Positions 29,537 through 39,039 of a DNA stretch of 41,044 bases are shown here, in pieces. Both the position numbers and the translations under genes were made by a program. Under the pieces are notes generated by a model. It was not told the DNA's origin. It saw only the letters and a list, made by a program, of their open reading frames with translations, and did not search any database. This DNA is from Chara braunii (Eukaryota; Streptophyta; Charophyceae; Charales; Characeae). Within the stretch, counting starts at the first letter, position 1; each line of letters opens with the position of its first letter. The stretch lies in contig BFEA01000001.1 in the NCBI GenBank assembly GCA_003427395.1, forward strand, positions 1,925,730 to 1,966,773, read 5' to 3'.

Positions 29537-30115
29537 AGTTGTTATCAGCACACTCTACTACAAAGGAGACTGAACCGGTAAGTGGAAGTTGCTTAAAGGA
29601 ACCTGATTCTATTCAGCAGTCCTCTCTAGAAGTCCCAACATTTGCTGATTCCAAGGCTGACACTTGTAATGTCCCTTATGTTGAGCCTTGTATTGGGCTG
29701 GTTGCAGCCTCAATGCAAGCCCGAATCCCGGGTCACTTTCCTTAATGTAATGCAATTTTGCAAGAAATGGGTCAGTCGCCAGGAAGACGAGCACATGTGC
29801 ATTGCTTTTGTGCGACCTTTCCACATGCCTTCTACTTTTGTGGTTAGTACTACTTTGCATAATGCGACTACTTTTATTACTACCACTTCTACTTCTAGTC
29901 GAGATGATTTCACTTCCAATCTTGTTGTCATGGCTGCCAATTTGCAGTTTGATTCATGCGCACCTTATGATGATTCTCTGCCCTCGAAATCCCCACAAAC
30001 ATTCAAACCCTCTGAAACGGTTTCTCTAAAGTCTCGGCCGAACCACGTGGAGTTCCCGTATGTCCAGTCCAACACAACATTGAGTTGATAGGTGTCGTTC
30101 TAAGGATTGGGTGTA
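29537..30115 (+). pseudogene. TE4 gag-pol spacer, unassigned
   Basis: Between the zinc knuckle and the RT lies Ser/Thr-rich coding-like sequence (for example 29642-30088, with PSTFVVSTTLHNATTFITTT). No DSG protease motif is present, so the protease is either lost or unrecognisable. Assignment rests only on its position. Confidence 0.4.
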
Positions 30116-30119
30116 TCGT

Positions 30120-30785
30120 ATGGGATCCGGGGAGTTGGAGAAACTTCGAAGACAACTTGATGAGATGAATGACAAAGGGTGGATTAGACCCATTGAATCA
30201 GAATTTGGTGCACCAGTTTCGTCTGTCCCGAAGAAAGGAGGCTAACTCCGAATGTGTATTGGTTACCGCGATCTAAACTGCATCTCGAAGAAGAATGCAT
30301 ATCCATTGCCACACATTAATGACTTGCTTGATGCTGCAGGTGGGTGCAAGGTTTTCTCCAAGATTGATCTCAAGTCTAACTATTACCAGATTGAGGTCAA
30401 TCCTTCGGACCAGCACAAGATTGGATTCAAGACTCGCGATGGGCTGTATGAATTCACCGTTATACCCTTTTGTCTCGGGATTCCGCCAGGCACCTTTCAA
30501 AGTCTCATGGACAAGGTCTTCCGCAATCAGATCAATTGGTTTGTAGTTGTCTACCTAGACGACATCCTGATCTTCAACAAATCGATGGCGGAGCATATGA
30601 GACACTTTGAGGAAGTGTTGAACATCCTTAAGGAAATGCAACTCCATTTCAACTTTGAGAAATCGGAGTTTGGGAGGGATAGCGTCATCTACCTTGGGTA
30701 CCAGTTGGCTGCTGCAGGCCATGAGCCTGAGGCAACCAAAGTTGAGGTCATACGCAATTGGCCTCAACCAGCGAATGTCCGCTAA
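30120..30785 (+). pseudogene. TE4 reverse transcriptase
   Basis: The best preserved RT in the window. It reads GSGELEKLRRQLDEM and KGWIRPIESEFGAPV, a stop at 30243-30245, then MCIGYRDLN (Gly where Asp is usual in IDYR), YPLPHINDLLD, FSKIDLKSNYYQIEV, VIPFCLGIPPGTFQ and [11 protein letters not shown] with intact YLDD at 30552-30563. It closes with YLGYQL and a stop at 30783. RT copies element RNA into cDNA; one stop and the IGYR change argue against activity. Confidence 0.85.
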
Positions 30786-31320
30786 GTGTGTTCTTTCCTT
30801 GGTCTCTTGTCATACCATCAGAAGTTTATTCCCCGATTTTCTGTTATTGCTCGCCCATTGTAAGATTACCTTTCAAGCCTTGAAAAAGGTATTGGGGAGT
30901 CATTATGTGCTCAGCATTGCAGATCCTAAACTTACATTCGTAGTCACTACGGATGCGAGCCAATATGGGATTGGCGCAGTGCTGCAACAAGATGATGTTG
31001 ATGGCTTGCGTTCGCTTGAATAATACAACAAGCACATGCCTTGCGAAAAGGTACCTACTTCCACCTACATGCGTGAGCTTTATGCTTTGTGTGCAGCACT
31101 AAACCATTAGAAGCACTATCGTTTGGGGTGCCACTTCCAAGTCTTCTCAGATCATAAGACTTTGAAGTGGATCGAGGAGCAAACAACCTTATCCACTACA
31201 TTGACCCACTGGTTGCATGAGACTGATATTTTTTATTTTGAATTGAAACACAAAAGGGTTGTTACAAATGAGTTGTTGGTCCATTGTCTCACCACCCAGA
31301 GTATACGAGTGTGAGAGTCT
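30786..31320 (+). pseudogene. TE4 RT connection and RNase H
   Basis: After a frameshift it contains LTFVVTTDASQYGIGAVLQ with the first catalytic Asp present, then a stop at about 31021, TSTYMRELYALCAAL (Glu kept), CHFQVFSDHKTLKWIEEQ (Asp kept), and FYFELKHKRV. The end, normally VADALSR, is altered. Confidence 0.78.
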
Positions 31321-31325
31321 GATTT

Positions 31326-31765
31326 TCAGACATTACGGGAAAAACGATCGCTTGTGTGGACTTGGCTCATGGCCGAAGTGGGCACTTCGGTTTTGTGAAG
31401 ACGTACAAAAATCTGCAACAACAGTTTTGTTGGCCTAGTATGAAAGGATCTGCTGTGAAGTTTGTGGCCGAGTGTTAAGTTTGTCAATAGATCAAACCAT
31501 CGAGGCAAAAGCGCATGGGGCTGCTCAAACCCCGTCCCATTCCCGACGGTCCCGGAGAGTCCATCTCGATTGATTTCATGGACATGGGTAAGTTGAGTAA
31601 GAATGGATATTCGCAAGTGATGGAGATTGTTAATCGTTTTCCCAAGTTTTTAAATCTGATTCCATTTCGACCTCACGACCCAACTGACCTTGCGATCGAC
31701 CAATTTGACAAGAAGTTTATTCTATAATATGGCCCTTGAAAACCTTTGTGAGTGATTGTGACGTT
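31326..31765 (+). pseudogene. TE4 integrase, first part
   Basis: The zinc region keeps AHGRSGHFGFVKT-like coding in shifted frames and a Cys pair near 31475-31490 with a stop inside. The core continues as MGLLKPRPIPDGPGESIS, IDFMDMGKLSKNGYSQVME with the first catalytic Asp, and after a stop at 31726 the GP-KTFVSDCDV segment with the second Asp. It breaks at 31765, where the insertion begins. Confidence 0.75.
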
Positions 31766-31959
31766 TCTTTGATAGCCTACTATCAGAGTTGAACCGATGA
31801 CCATCACATTACGAGTGCAACGCTCAGTCCTCTGAGCTAAGTAGGCTTAAAAAGATCAAGATCTGTATTACATGTACTCATAAGATATGAATATATATGA
31901 TATGATATGAAGAATATGAGAATATATATATGCAAGTTATAGATTCATCTAATATTTTT
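31766..31959 (-). other. 194-bp insertion in the TE4 integrase carrying a tRNA gene
   Basis: Integrase codons end with VSDCDV at 31765 and resume in frame with RFTSADWEDF at 31960, the normal continuation of this motif. The intervening 194 bp are therefore extra. They consist of 8 bp, the minus-strand tRNA-Thr, and about 113 bp of AT-rich sequence with ATATGATATGAAGAATATG-type repeats that precedes the tRNA on its own strand. A TTTC is found at both edges and may be a short duplication. A SINE would have the tRNA head at its 5' end, and here it is at the 3' end. Confidence 0.75.
31774..31846 (-). tRNA. tRNA-Thr (anticodon CGU)
   Basis: The 73 nt on the minus strand fold into a full cloverleaf: acceptor GCCTACT with AGTAGGC (7 pairs), D stem GCTC/GAGC, anticodon stem TTGCA/TGTGA (two G-U pairs) with loop CTCGTAA, T stem ATCGG/CTGAT (one G-U) with loop TTCAACT, and discriminator T. 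Internal A box TTAGCTCAGAGG and B box GGTTCAACTC are recognisable. CCA is not encoded. No run of T directly follows; the first TTTT is about 35 nt downstream. Sited inside a dead integrase with AT-rich 5' flank, it may be a transferred organellar gene or a nuclear copy; expression is uncertain. Confidence 0.85.
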
Positions 31960-32210
31960 CGGTTCACAAGTGCAGATTGGGAGGACTTCATTTACCATAC
32001 CTACAACGCCAAACTGTAGATGATGTCCGGTCGACACCTCGAGGCCAATGGTATGGCTGAGGAAATCTACCAAACTATGATGCAACTTCTTTGTGCTCTA
32101 ATTATCCCTGATCAAGAAATATTGGACGAAGAGTTGTATGCGGTAAAGGGGTTGTACAATAACTCCATCCGTTCTTTCACCAGCATGATGCCAAACAGGC
32201 TGCATTAGAG
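31960..32210 (+). pseudogene. TE4 integrase, second part
   Basis: It reads RFTSADWEDFIYHTYN, a stop at 32017, then MMSGRHLEANGMAEEIYQ, carrying the third acidic residue in the position of QTDGQTE, and YNNSIRSFTSMMPNRLH before another stop. This is the end of the catalytic core. Confidence 0.75.
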
Positions 32211-32904
32211 ATGGAAGATTCGCAACCCTCTTTCCTACTTGTTCCCTGAGAAGTCGAGAGGTCTGACATTTGGCAGGCCTGGCTCCAGTGCCAAGTATGA
32301 TCGCTTGCTCAACCATTTCATCAATGACCAAGCGACAACATCCCATGATCCATCATGCAAATAAGAAGAGTAAGATAGAGGCTTTCAAAGTGGGGAGTTA
32401 TGTTTGGGTCAAGATGTCTGGATTTTCGGAAGAAGAGGGGGTGTCACGCAAGCTCCTCCCTCTCTACTATAGTCCCTAGGAAGTTCTGGGTGTAGTTTGT
32501 AAAGATGAGCTCGATCCTTCATATGTGATTGCCGTTATTCCACATCTGCGAACGTCCCCGGTCTTTCACGCGTTTATCTTGATGTTAAATCCTTCAAACA
32601 TCGTGAGAATATGATCCCTCGTACAATCAATGGCGGTCACGAGATAGATAGAATTACAAGTCATACTGGTGAGGGATGTAACAGACAATACCAGGTTCAC
32701 TTCATGTATCACCCATTGGACGATCTCTACTGGATCGCTGAGAAAGAGTTGTTGCGGAGCGCACCTCGCGTTGTCAAAACATACGAACGTCAGATAGTTT
32801 TCGGTGCTGTGACAAAAATCTCTGCAAAACTCACTGAGACTGAGTTTGCATGCAACCTTTTTGCTATGATTGCTTATGATGTGTTTGGCAGGGACTCGGA
32901 TTGA
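32211..32904 (+). pseudogene. TE4 integrase C-terminus and chromodomain-like tail
   Basis: KSKIEAFKVGSYVWVKMSGF and SRKLLPLYYSP-EVLGVV correspond to the GPY/F module, with a stop inside. INGGHEIDRITSHTGEG, YQVHFMYHPLDDLYWIAEKE form a divergent chromodomain-like tail without the WxGY core, like TE2. The frame ends at 32904, 28 bp before the polypurine tract. Confidence 0.72.
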
Positions 32905-32932
32905 GTTACTTTCTCGAAGGGACTTCCCTCAT

Positions 32933-32946
32933 GAGGGGGGGAGGAG
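32933..32946 (+). promoter_or_regulatory. TE4 polypurine tract
   Basis: GAGGGGGGGAGGAG lies directly before TGTAAGG of the LTR. Such purine runs prime plus-strand DNA synthesis, so it fixes the LTR start. Confidence 0.75.
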
Positions 32947-33500
32947 TGTAAGGACCTGCCCGAACACACACCGAGTTTTGCCAGTGGAATGAATCCCTTG
33001 CAGGGACTCTGATTTCTGCTGAGTTTTCTAAGTCTGTGTGTGTGCATGCTTGTTGTTCTGTGTGGCTGTTTGAGTGCTTGACAACTTGAGTATGTGTGTC
33101 ACCCTCAAGGGTACTTGCTTGCTTGGGAGGCCCTGTCGGCCTGTACTTACGTGTGGTCGTGACATTGAGGGTTGCAGTGGGCAAACACTCAAGGAGCAGG
33201 TAGGCCGGTACCACTCAAGTAGCGGTAGATGTGTCGGGGACAGGAGGCCGAGCAGAAGAAGACAAAAGGTTGGCATTTTTAGAGGCCCCGTAGTTGTAAG
33301 CTAGGTCTAGGAGGGTACCAGTCCAAGTAGTTTGAGTCTAGGGCCTGTACGAGCGATATCAAAATTTGCAATGATGTTTCTCTTCGAAAGGGAGGAGGTA
33401 CCGGTTGCCTGGAGGCCGCGCGGACTGGAAGTGGCCAGCCAAGAGGCAAGTTGGCAGCCAGATCTCCTGGAGGAGCGAAGTGCTCCTCATGTTCTGCATG
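32947..33500 (+). repeat. TE4 3' LTR (LTR-C)
   Basis: It starts TGTAAGGACCTGCCC. It is homologous in opposite orientation to 18320 down to about 17600, with shared blocks such as GGAGGAGGTACCGGTTGC-like sequence and TGCATGCTTG. The right end is not clear, because homology fades near 33490 and TE5 coding sequence follows at once. Confidence 0.75.
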
Positions 33501-33935
33501 CAGGTTTGGACGTTACGCCACACCAATTCCTTGACATGGCTCGCACAAACCCTGACTCCACCTACTATTGCCTTGTCCTTGATCGCGAGCGTTCCGAGGA
33601 CTTGCTCCCAATGGACAAACCTGACCAAGCCCCCCCCTCCGACCCCGCCCTCACCTCCATCCTTGACGAGTTCAAGGACGTCTCCCGGAGTCCTTGCTTG
33701 TCGGATTACCTCCGGATCGTGGCGTATCCCACACCATCGATTGGGCGCCCGGTCACTCTCCACCTTGCCGCCCTCCTTACCAACTCTCCGTTTCGGAAGC
33801 CGAAGAAATGAAGTGGCAACTCAATGAACTCCTTGAAAAATAATTCATTAAGTTGAGTTCATCCCCCTTCGGCACAAGCTGCCTTTTCATAAAGAAAAGC
33901 AGAGCATCGGAACCTCAGATGTGCACAGACTTCCG
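33500..33935 (+). pseudogene. TE5 protease-RT linker and RT N-terminus
   Basis: It reads VTPHQFLDMARTNPDSTYY, DRERSEDLLPMDKPD, LTSILDEFKDVSR, then GRPVTLHLAAL and, after a frameshift near 33800, EMKWQLNELLEK, a stop, [17 protein letters not shown] and [10 protein letters not shown]. This is the normal order leading into an RT fingers domain. Confidence 0.72.
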
Positions 33936-34480
33936 CGCCTTGAACCGGATCTAATCAAGAACAAGTACCCCCTACCTCGGATCTCCAAGCTTCTCCATCA
34001 ACTACGTAGAGCCAATTATTTTACCAAGATCGACCTCCGCATTGGCTTCCACCAGATCCGCATCCGCGAGGAGGATACCCACAAGACCACCTTCCGTTCC
34101 TGATTCGGGCACTAAGAATTCACCGTGATGCCCTTCGGACGCCACATTCCAATCTTTAATGAATCATATCTTCCACGACCTCCTCGAAGTCTCTATCGTC
34201 GTCTACCTCGATGATATCCTCATCTATAGCCCCACCTTCGAGTCCCACCTTCAACATCTCCGCCAAGTCCTCTTTATCCTCAGAGAGCAAAAATTCTACG
34301 CCAAGCTCAGCAAATGCACCTTTGCTGCTTCAAGCGTTGAATACCTTGGCCACATCGTCTCCGCTGAAGGTATCCGCATGGACCCCTCGAAGGTCATTGC
34401 CCTCGTCGAGTACCCACCACCCAAGACCCTACTCCAATTTGATCATTTCTTGCGCTTGCTAACTACTACCGCCCCTTTAT
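33936..34480 (+). pseudogene. TE5 reverse transcriptase palm
   Basis: [42 protein letters not shown] and a stop at 34101, a frameshift around 34140, then [27 protein letters not shown] with intact YLDD at 34204-34215, YLGHIVSAEGIRMDP. The connection breaks near 34450 into another frame. Confidence 0.8.
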
Positions 34481-35060
34481 CCGCAACTTCTCCGACATTT
34501 CGCACCCCCTCCACGAACTCACCCGCAAGGACGAACCCTTCACTTGGAACGACCGCCGCCAAAGTGCCTTCGATGCCATCAAACAACTCGTCACCACAAC
34601 CCCCATCCTCAAGTCGCTGCTGACCCCACTCGCCATTTCTACGTCATCACCGATGCCTCCGACTTTGCCATTGGAGCCGTCCTGTCCCAACATTTTCCTC
34701 GTGACACCACCTAAACTCTCTCCATTAAGGAATCCCCTAGCCACCCCGAGGCCCCATCCATTGCCTTCGCAACAAGAAACTCCTTCCCGCGGAAATGAAT
34801 TACCCCTCCAGTGAGAAGGAGCTTCTCGCCATGATCCACGCCCTCAAAGTCTGACGCCTGTACCTCAACGGGCAATATTTCGCCATCCGCGCAGATAACA
34901 CCATCGTCTCTTTTATCCTAACAAAGAAAGACATTACCCCACGACAAGCTCGCTGGTTAGACTTTCTCGCCCAGCTCACCTTCACCATTTGCCATACACC
35001 CGGCAAAAGCAACCGTGTTGCCGATGCCGCCTCCCGGCGCCCCGATCACAAACCGCCTGA
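34481..35060 (+). pseudogene. TE5 RNase H
   Basis: HFYVITDASDFAIGAVLSQ appears at about 34637 with the first catalytic Asp, followed by a stop. NYPSSEKELLAMIHALKV (Glu) is at about 34798, then another stop and YLNGQYFAIRADNTIVSF (Asp). FLAQLTFTICHTPGKSNRVA ends with ADAASRR. Four catalytic regions are recognisable in two frames. Confidence 0.75.
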
Positions 35061-35930
35061 GAAAGTTTACGCCGCAATGAAACATATCCAACTCCTCCCG
35101 TCTCTTCACCATCGCTACACCCAAGGCTATCTCTCTTGCCTAGACTTCGCAACCATCTACAACAAGCTTTGTGACCTTAACCCTATCCCCAACTACTCCC
35201 TCCATGACAATCTCCTTTACATCGATACTAAAGGCACTCGTTGACTTTGCATCCCTAACACACGTGGTCTCCGTACCCAGCTCTTGGCTGAACACCATGA
35301 CGCCAAGACTGTCGGACATCTTGGGTTCCAGAAAACATTTGACGCCATCTCCCGTTTCTTTCACTGGTCTTCCCTACTCGCCGACGTCAAAGCATACATC
35401 TGCTCATGCCCCACGTGTCAAGCCGTCAACCCCTCAAACCGCGCCAAGCCCGGCAAGCTACAATCATTGCCGATTCCCTCCCACCGGTGGCAGTCCATCT
35501 CCATGGACTTCGTCTGCGGTCTCCCGAAGACCGACCGTGGATATGATTGCATCTATGACATTGTTTGCCACTTGACTAAACGCGCCCACTTCATCCCTTG
35601 CACCACATCGCACAACGCCAAGGATGTTGCCATTCTCTTCTTCGACCATGTCGCACACCATCATGATCTCCTCGAGAACATCATCAGCGACCATGACCTT
35701 GCTTCCTTTCACAATTCTGGAAATAACTCTTTAAAGCCTACGGAACCATGCTCAAGTATAGCACTGCATTCCACCCACAGACCGATGGACAAACCGAGAA
35801 GATGAACGATACTCTCCAAAGAATCGTTCGGAAGTATTGTCACCCATGTTAACACGACTGGGATCAGTTGCTCACCACTGCCGAGATTGCAACAACGTTG
35901 TTTGTCCTTCCACTGGTATGCCTCCATTCT
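35061..35930 (+). pseudogene. TE5 integrase zinc region and core
   Basis: AEHHDAKTVGHLGFQKTF and CSCPTCQ give a complete HHCC module. The core continues with SMDFVCGLPKT (first Asp) and ISDHDLAS (second Asp). A frameshift near 35700-35760 precedes FHPQTDGQTEKM at 35769-35804, which carries the Glu. A stop also lies at about 35244. Most catalytic residues survive, but not in one frame. Confidence 0.82.
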
Positions 35931-36009
35931 ATCTTGACCTTGGCTATCATCCGCGCTTGCCGTCCGATTTCCTGCTCCCCTCGCAACTCAACCCCTCCAC
36001 GCCCTGGGT

Positions 36010-36568
36010 AGCAGCAATGAATCGACTCCTAAGAGAAGCAGCTGAAGCCCTTGAAAGAACACAAGAACAACAAGCAAACAGGACAAACAAATACAGACGT
36101 GACTTGCAATTCAAAGTAGGGGACGAAGTCTAGCTCTCCGCCAAACGCTTTGAACCAGAAGACAGATTGTCAAAGAAACTCTCGAACAAATGGCTCGGTC
36201 CCCTCCCCATCATTGAACAAACCTACCCCGTCAATTACAAGCTCCAACTCCCTCCTGACATGGATCGTGTCCAGCCTGTCTTTCACGAAGAATACCTAAA
36301 AGAATATCATGAATCCCCACCCTAATTTGCTGACCGCCCTTACCCCAGACCTTTACGAATCATGCTTCCCACAGGCCCAGAATTTGTAGTAGAATCCATC
36401 ATAGGCCGGCGAACCACACAAGTATCAGACCATCCGGAACCAATCAAAGAATACAAAGTCAAATGGACCGGATACCCCGATGAAGAATCTACATGGGAAC
36501 CTCTCTCTAATCTCAAGAATGCCATGAAACTTGTTCGCGCCTATGATCGTGCTCACCCTATATCCTAG
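36010..36568 (+). pseudogene. TE5 integrase C-terminus with classical chromodomain
   Basis: FKVGDEV, a stop, LSAKRF and KKLSNKWLGPLPIIEQ (GPY/F module), DRVQPVFHEEYLKEYHES, then a stop near 36324. The chromodomain follows (36362-36568): PEFVVESIIGRR, EYKVKWTGYPDEESTWEPL and a C-terminal helix. The aromatic positions that cradle methyl-lysine (FVVE, WTGY, TWEP) are all present, unlike the tails of TE2 and TE4. Confidence 0.85.
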
Positions 36569-37002
36569 ATATGTAATATAACTCGAACCCTAAACCCTTG
36601 CATAAACCCTGCGTTGACCCTGCCAAAACCCCGCATTCCTGCTCTACACACACCCCTGTACCCAGCAAAGCCCTTGCCTCTTGAACCCCCCCCGTCTGAT
36701 CCGCTCTTGCCTCCGCCTTGCCCCGTTCTCCCATCTGTCCTCCGCCACATCCTTGTCTCTCTTGTCCAAGTTCTCTATGTGGCCCCTGCGCGTCGCCGGC
36801 GAGAATGGATCTAATGGCAAGCGCACGAGGACGATGGTATGCTGCAGCTCAGTACGAGGAGGACAGCTGGTTGGCCACCATGCTGTTCCCTTTGGCCGGC
36901 ACCTTGGACTCGCAGACTTATGGAGCAGCACCTTTGACATGGACATCAAGATCAGTCTGCGACCTGCTATCCGGATCAGACCTCGTCATCAGATTGTGTA
37001 CA
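36569..37002. other. TE5 3' side and unassigned sequence
   Basis: C-rich sequence with degenerate AACCCTAAACCCTT near 36589 follows the chromodomain. From about 36803 a plus-strand frame reads MDLMASARGRWYAAAQYEED, unassigned. I could not delimit an LTR. Confidence 0.45.
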
Positions 37003-37198
37003 AGTAGTAAACAAATAGAAATAGGTATTATAGTATCATTAAAGAAAGGAGCACCAGTGGAAACTTCTCTTTGAGCTAATAGATGAAAAAGCACAGGTGC
37101 CGCGGTACCACAGAGAACAACCAAACAAATTATACAAAGGAGCGTTAGCTGTAGTTTGAGAATCTGTTCGATTTCAGATAGGTGATCGTAGGCGCCAG
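37003..37198 (-). pseudogene. Fragment of mitochondrial ccmF (ccmFC-type) in nuclear DNA
   Basis: The minus strand is open for over 60 codons and reads YDHLSEIEQILKLQLTLL, then VVLCGTAAPVLF and STGAPFFNDTIIPIS. CGTAAPVL plus STGAPFFN-TIIPI is the signature of the plant mitochondrial cytochrome c maturation protein CcmF, close to the start of the ccmFC type, a membrane subunit of haem ligation. Only this piece is present, ending near IPISICLLLV. The block is AT-richer than its flanks. The best explanation is a nuclear insertion of mitochondrial DNA; both ends are approximate. Confidence 0.75.
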
Positions 37199-37325
37199 TC
37201 TGCTATGGGGACAGTCAAGCTGAAGCCCTCACCGTCTACATCACAGAACTGCTGAAGACTGCTTCCTCGCTGCCACTTTCCCAGACCCCTCAGACACCCC
37301 AGCACTCGAGCATTGAACAAACAAT

Positions 37326-37346
37326 CCCCCCCCCCCCCCCCCCCCC
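37326..37346. repeat. Poly-C run
   Basis: Twenty-one consecutive C's, prone to length error. Confidence 0.95.
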
Positions 37347-37369
37347 TCAAACCTGACAACCTATAGCCT

Positions 37370-37500
37370 TGTAGAACACCAATAGGACTGCCCTGTTACT
37401 TGTAGAACCTCAGTAGGATTACCCTGTTACTTGAGCATTGATTCCCTCACCTCTGTAGAACCTCAGTAGGATTACCCTGTCATAGGATTTCCCTGCTACT
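37370..37500. repeat. 31-bp tandem repeat
   Basis: TGTAGAACCTCAGTAGGATT followed by ACCCTGTTACT occurs about three times (from about 37370, 37401 and 37456), the first diverged and the last two separated by a spacer. It is not coding. Confidence 0.8.
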
Positions 37501-37597
37501 TGCATTACTCCCGCTTTCCTTTTCTGACCAGTGATCGGCCCCATCCCGTCCTTCACAGTTGTTCATTGGGTCTTTGGCAGCCGGGACGTTGCCTTCC

Positions 37598-38100
37598 AGA
37601 GGGAGGGGATAGTGTTACGGACTCAGCCAGGGCTCGATCCCTGGTCCGCGGGTTACCACCTGCCAGGCTGCTATTTTATTTTTGAGTCTCTGATCTCCGG
37701 TTCCTGACTGTTGGCGTCCTCTGCAGTTGGCGCCCGTTCTCAAATCCCTCCTCTGGCACTTTCGGATTTCGATACTTGGCTCCATCTGGCATTCTGGCGC
37801 CCAGGCTCAGACCTTCGATTTTCAGTTCAGCCCCGAGGCAAATTGCACTTCTGCCCTCGGGACTCAACTTGAGTCCGGTACTTGAGACCGGACTCAAGTC
37901 GAGTTCGGGCACTCAGTTTTTGGCCTCAGTGCTTGTGCTTCAGTGTGACTTGCTGCGACATTGTGTTTGGAATCCAAGATTGCGACTTTGTGACTTTGCC
38001 ACTTTGTGTCTGCGTCCGTCGAGTCGTGTTGAGTCTGCGTCGAGTTGAGTGAGTGTGTGTGTGTGCTCTCACTCTCCCTCTCTCTCCCAGCCTCGCTGCT
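37598..38100 (+). repeat. Polypurine tract and LTR start of a further element
   Basis: AGAGGGAGGGGATAG at 37598-37612 is followed by TGTTACGGACTCAGCCAGGG. The segment CAGGGCTCGATCCCT near the start is shared with LTR-A (5298, 7703), so it is a relative. The coding-like stretch before it (from about 37500) has no recognisable domain. The LTR is interrupted near 38.1 kb by sequence in the opposite orientation. Confidence 0.55.
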
Positions 38101-38490
38101 CTGCCTCAGCCCCGTCACACCTGGTACCTACACGAATTTCCCCTTGTGTGCTGCTGCTTGGGACTGGAGTCACGACTTTCCATCTGGTGAATGTGCCCCT
38201 TTGTCTACGAGACATGACCTTTGCCTGTAGAATATGCCCTTTGACTTTGAGAGATGACTTTTGCCTGCTGGTCGTGACCCTTGGCTGTGGAATATGACTT
38301 TTGACTGCGAGATGTGACATTTGCCTATGGGGTGACTTTTTCCCCTCGGATGTGACTGTTGACCGGGTACCTGCTGGACTTGACGTCTCGGGTACCCGAC
38401 TTGGCCTTTCTGAAACTGGCCGACGCGGCCTCCTTAGCCTGGGGACTTGACCCTGAGATTCGAATTTGGAGTCTGCATTGTGGAATGCCT
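38100..38490 (-). repeat. LTR-B U3 segment with 20-bp minisatellite, minus orientation
   Basis: It matches 40258-40600 in reverse complement. It contains about eight units of roughly 20 bp with the pattern TGACTTTTGCCTGTGGAATA (38170-38365), plus the flanks GGTACCTGCTGGACTTG and CCTGAGATTCGAATTTGGAG. The unit order and flanks fit an upstream LTR region rather than host DNA. Confidence 0.7.
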
Positions 38491-38499
38491 GTCATTTAT

Positions 38500-38960
38500 G
38501 TCTCCAGCAGCTCTGCCTTACACACATACACACCCGGAACTGGTCTCAACCGGATGACAGCTATGGCTTCTATCTCTCACTCCCTTTCTCTTTCTCTCTG
38601 TCTGCAGTCTCGCTCTGCTCTCTGGCGTGGTCAGCTCTGCCTCGCTCCCTATCTCTAACCTAGATTGTAACCCTGGATACACCCACGCAGGTAAGCTTCA
38701 TACTTGGCGGCTATGGCCGTCCACCTTCCTATCTTCCTCTACCCTAGCTAGAGAGTAACTCTCAAGCGCCCCCTTCCTCCTCCAGGCGAGAAGTGCCCAA
38801 GCTGCCTTAACGCACAAGCAGCGGCAGCGCTTCCTCGTCTTGCAATTGGACAAGTGATCAGCCGCTGCACTGTAGCAGCTAAATATAGAGTTGGACTTGG
38901 CTTGGCCTGCTTCAGACCGGTACCGGTCAGCCGTGGCCTGTCTGTTGCGATTGTTTTGAT
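38500..38960 (-). repeat. LTR-like segment with TATA and CATA-loop motif, minus orientation
   Basis: On the minus strand CTATATTTAGCTGC at about 38890 is followed by GACGGC-CATA-GCCGCC at about 38717-38704 and GAGAGAG tracts. The layout equals the LTR-B core (TATA, hairpin, GA repeats), although sequence similarity is weak. Confidence 0.5.
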
Positions 38961-39039
38961 GGTGCAGTTGCTTCCGGACTTTCCTGGGACATGCTGCAAA
39001 TTTGGACTTAGGACTGTTCGACTGGTCTGGACTTTTCTT

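Larger units (their letters stand above)
29115..33500 (+). mobile_element. TE4: 5'-truncated Ty3/gypsy element
   Basis: Order is gag C-terminus with zinc knuckle, RT, RNase H, integrase, chromodomain-like tail, polypurine tract and 3' LTR (LTR-C, starting 32947). No 5' LTR is seen on the left, where the tandem/inverted repeat abuts. Integrase is split by a 194-bp insertion with a tRNA gene. Stops and frameshifts occur throughout. The right edge runs into TE5 near 33500. Confidence 0.82.
33500..36568 (+). mobile_element. TE5: chromovirus-type Ty3/gypsy element, C-rich coding strand
   Basis: It holds a protease-RT linker, RT, RNase H, integrase and a classical chromodomain, all on the plus strand, with at least five frameshifts or stops. 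No gag or LTR of this family could be delimited. Codons end mostly in C (for example ATCGACCTCCGC, TACCTCGATGATATCCTC), unlike TE1-TE4, so it is a different lineage. The left boundary is set where LTR-C homology ends. Confidence 0.82.

Noticed and set aside
36588-36615. Telomere-like AACCCTAAACCCTT
   Set aside because: Only about two imperfect units, too short for an interstitial telomere tract.
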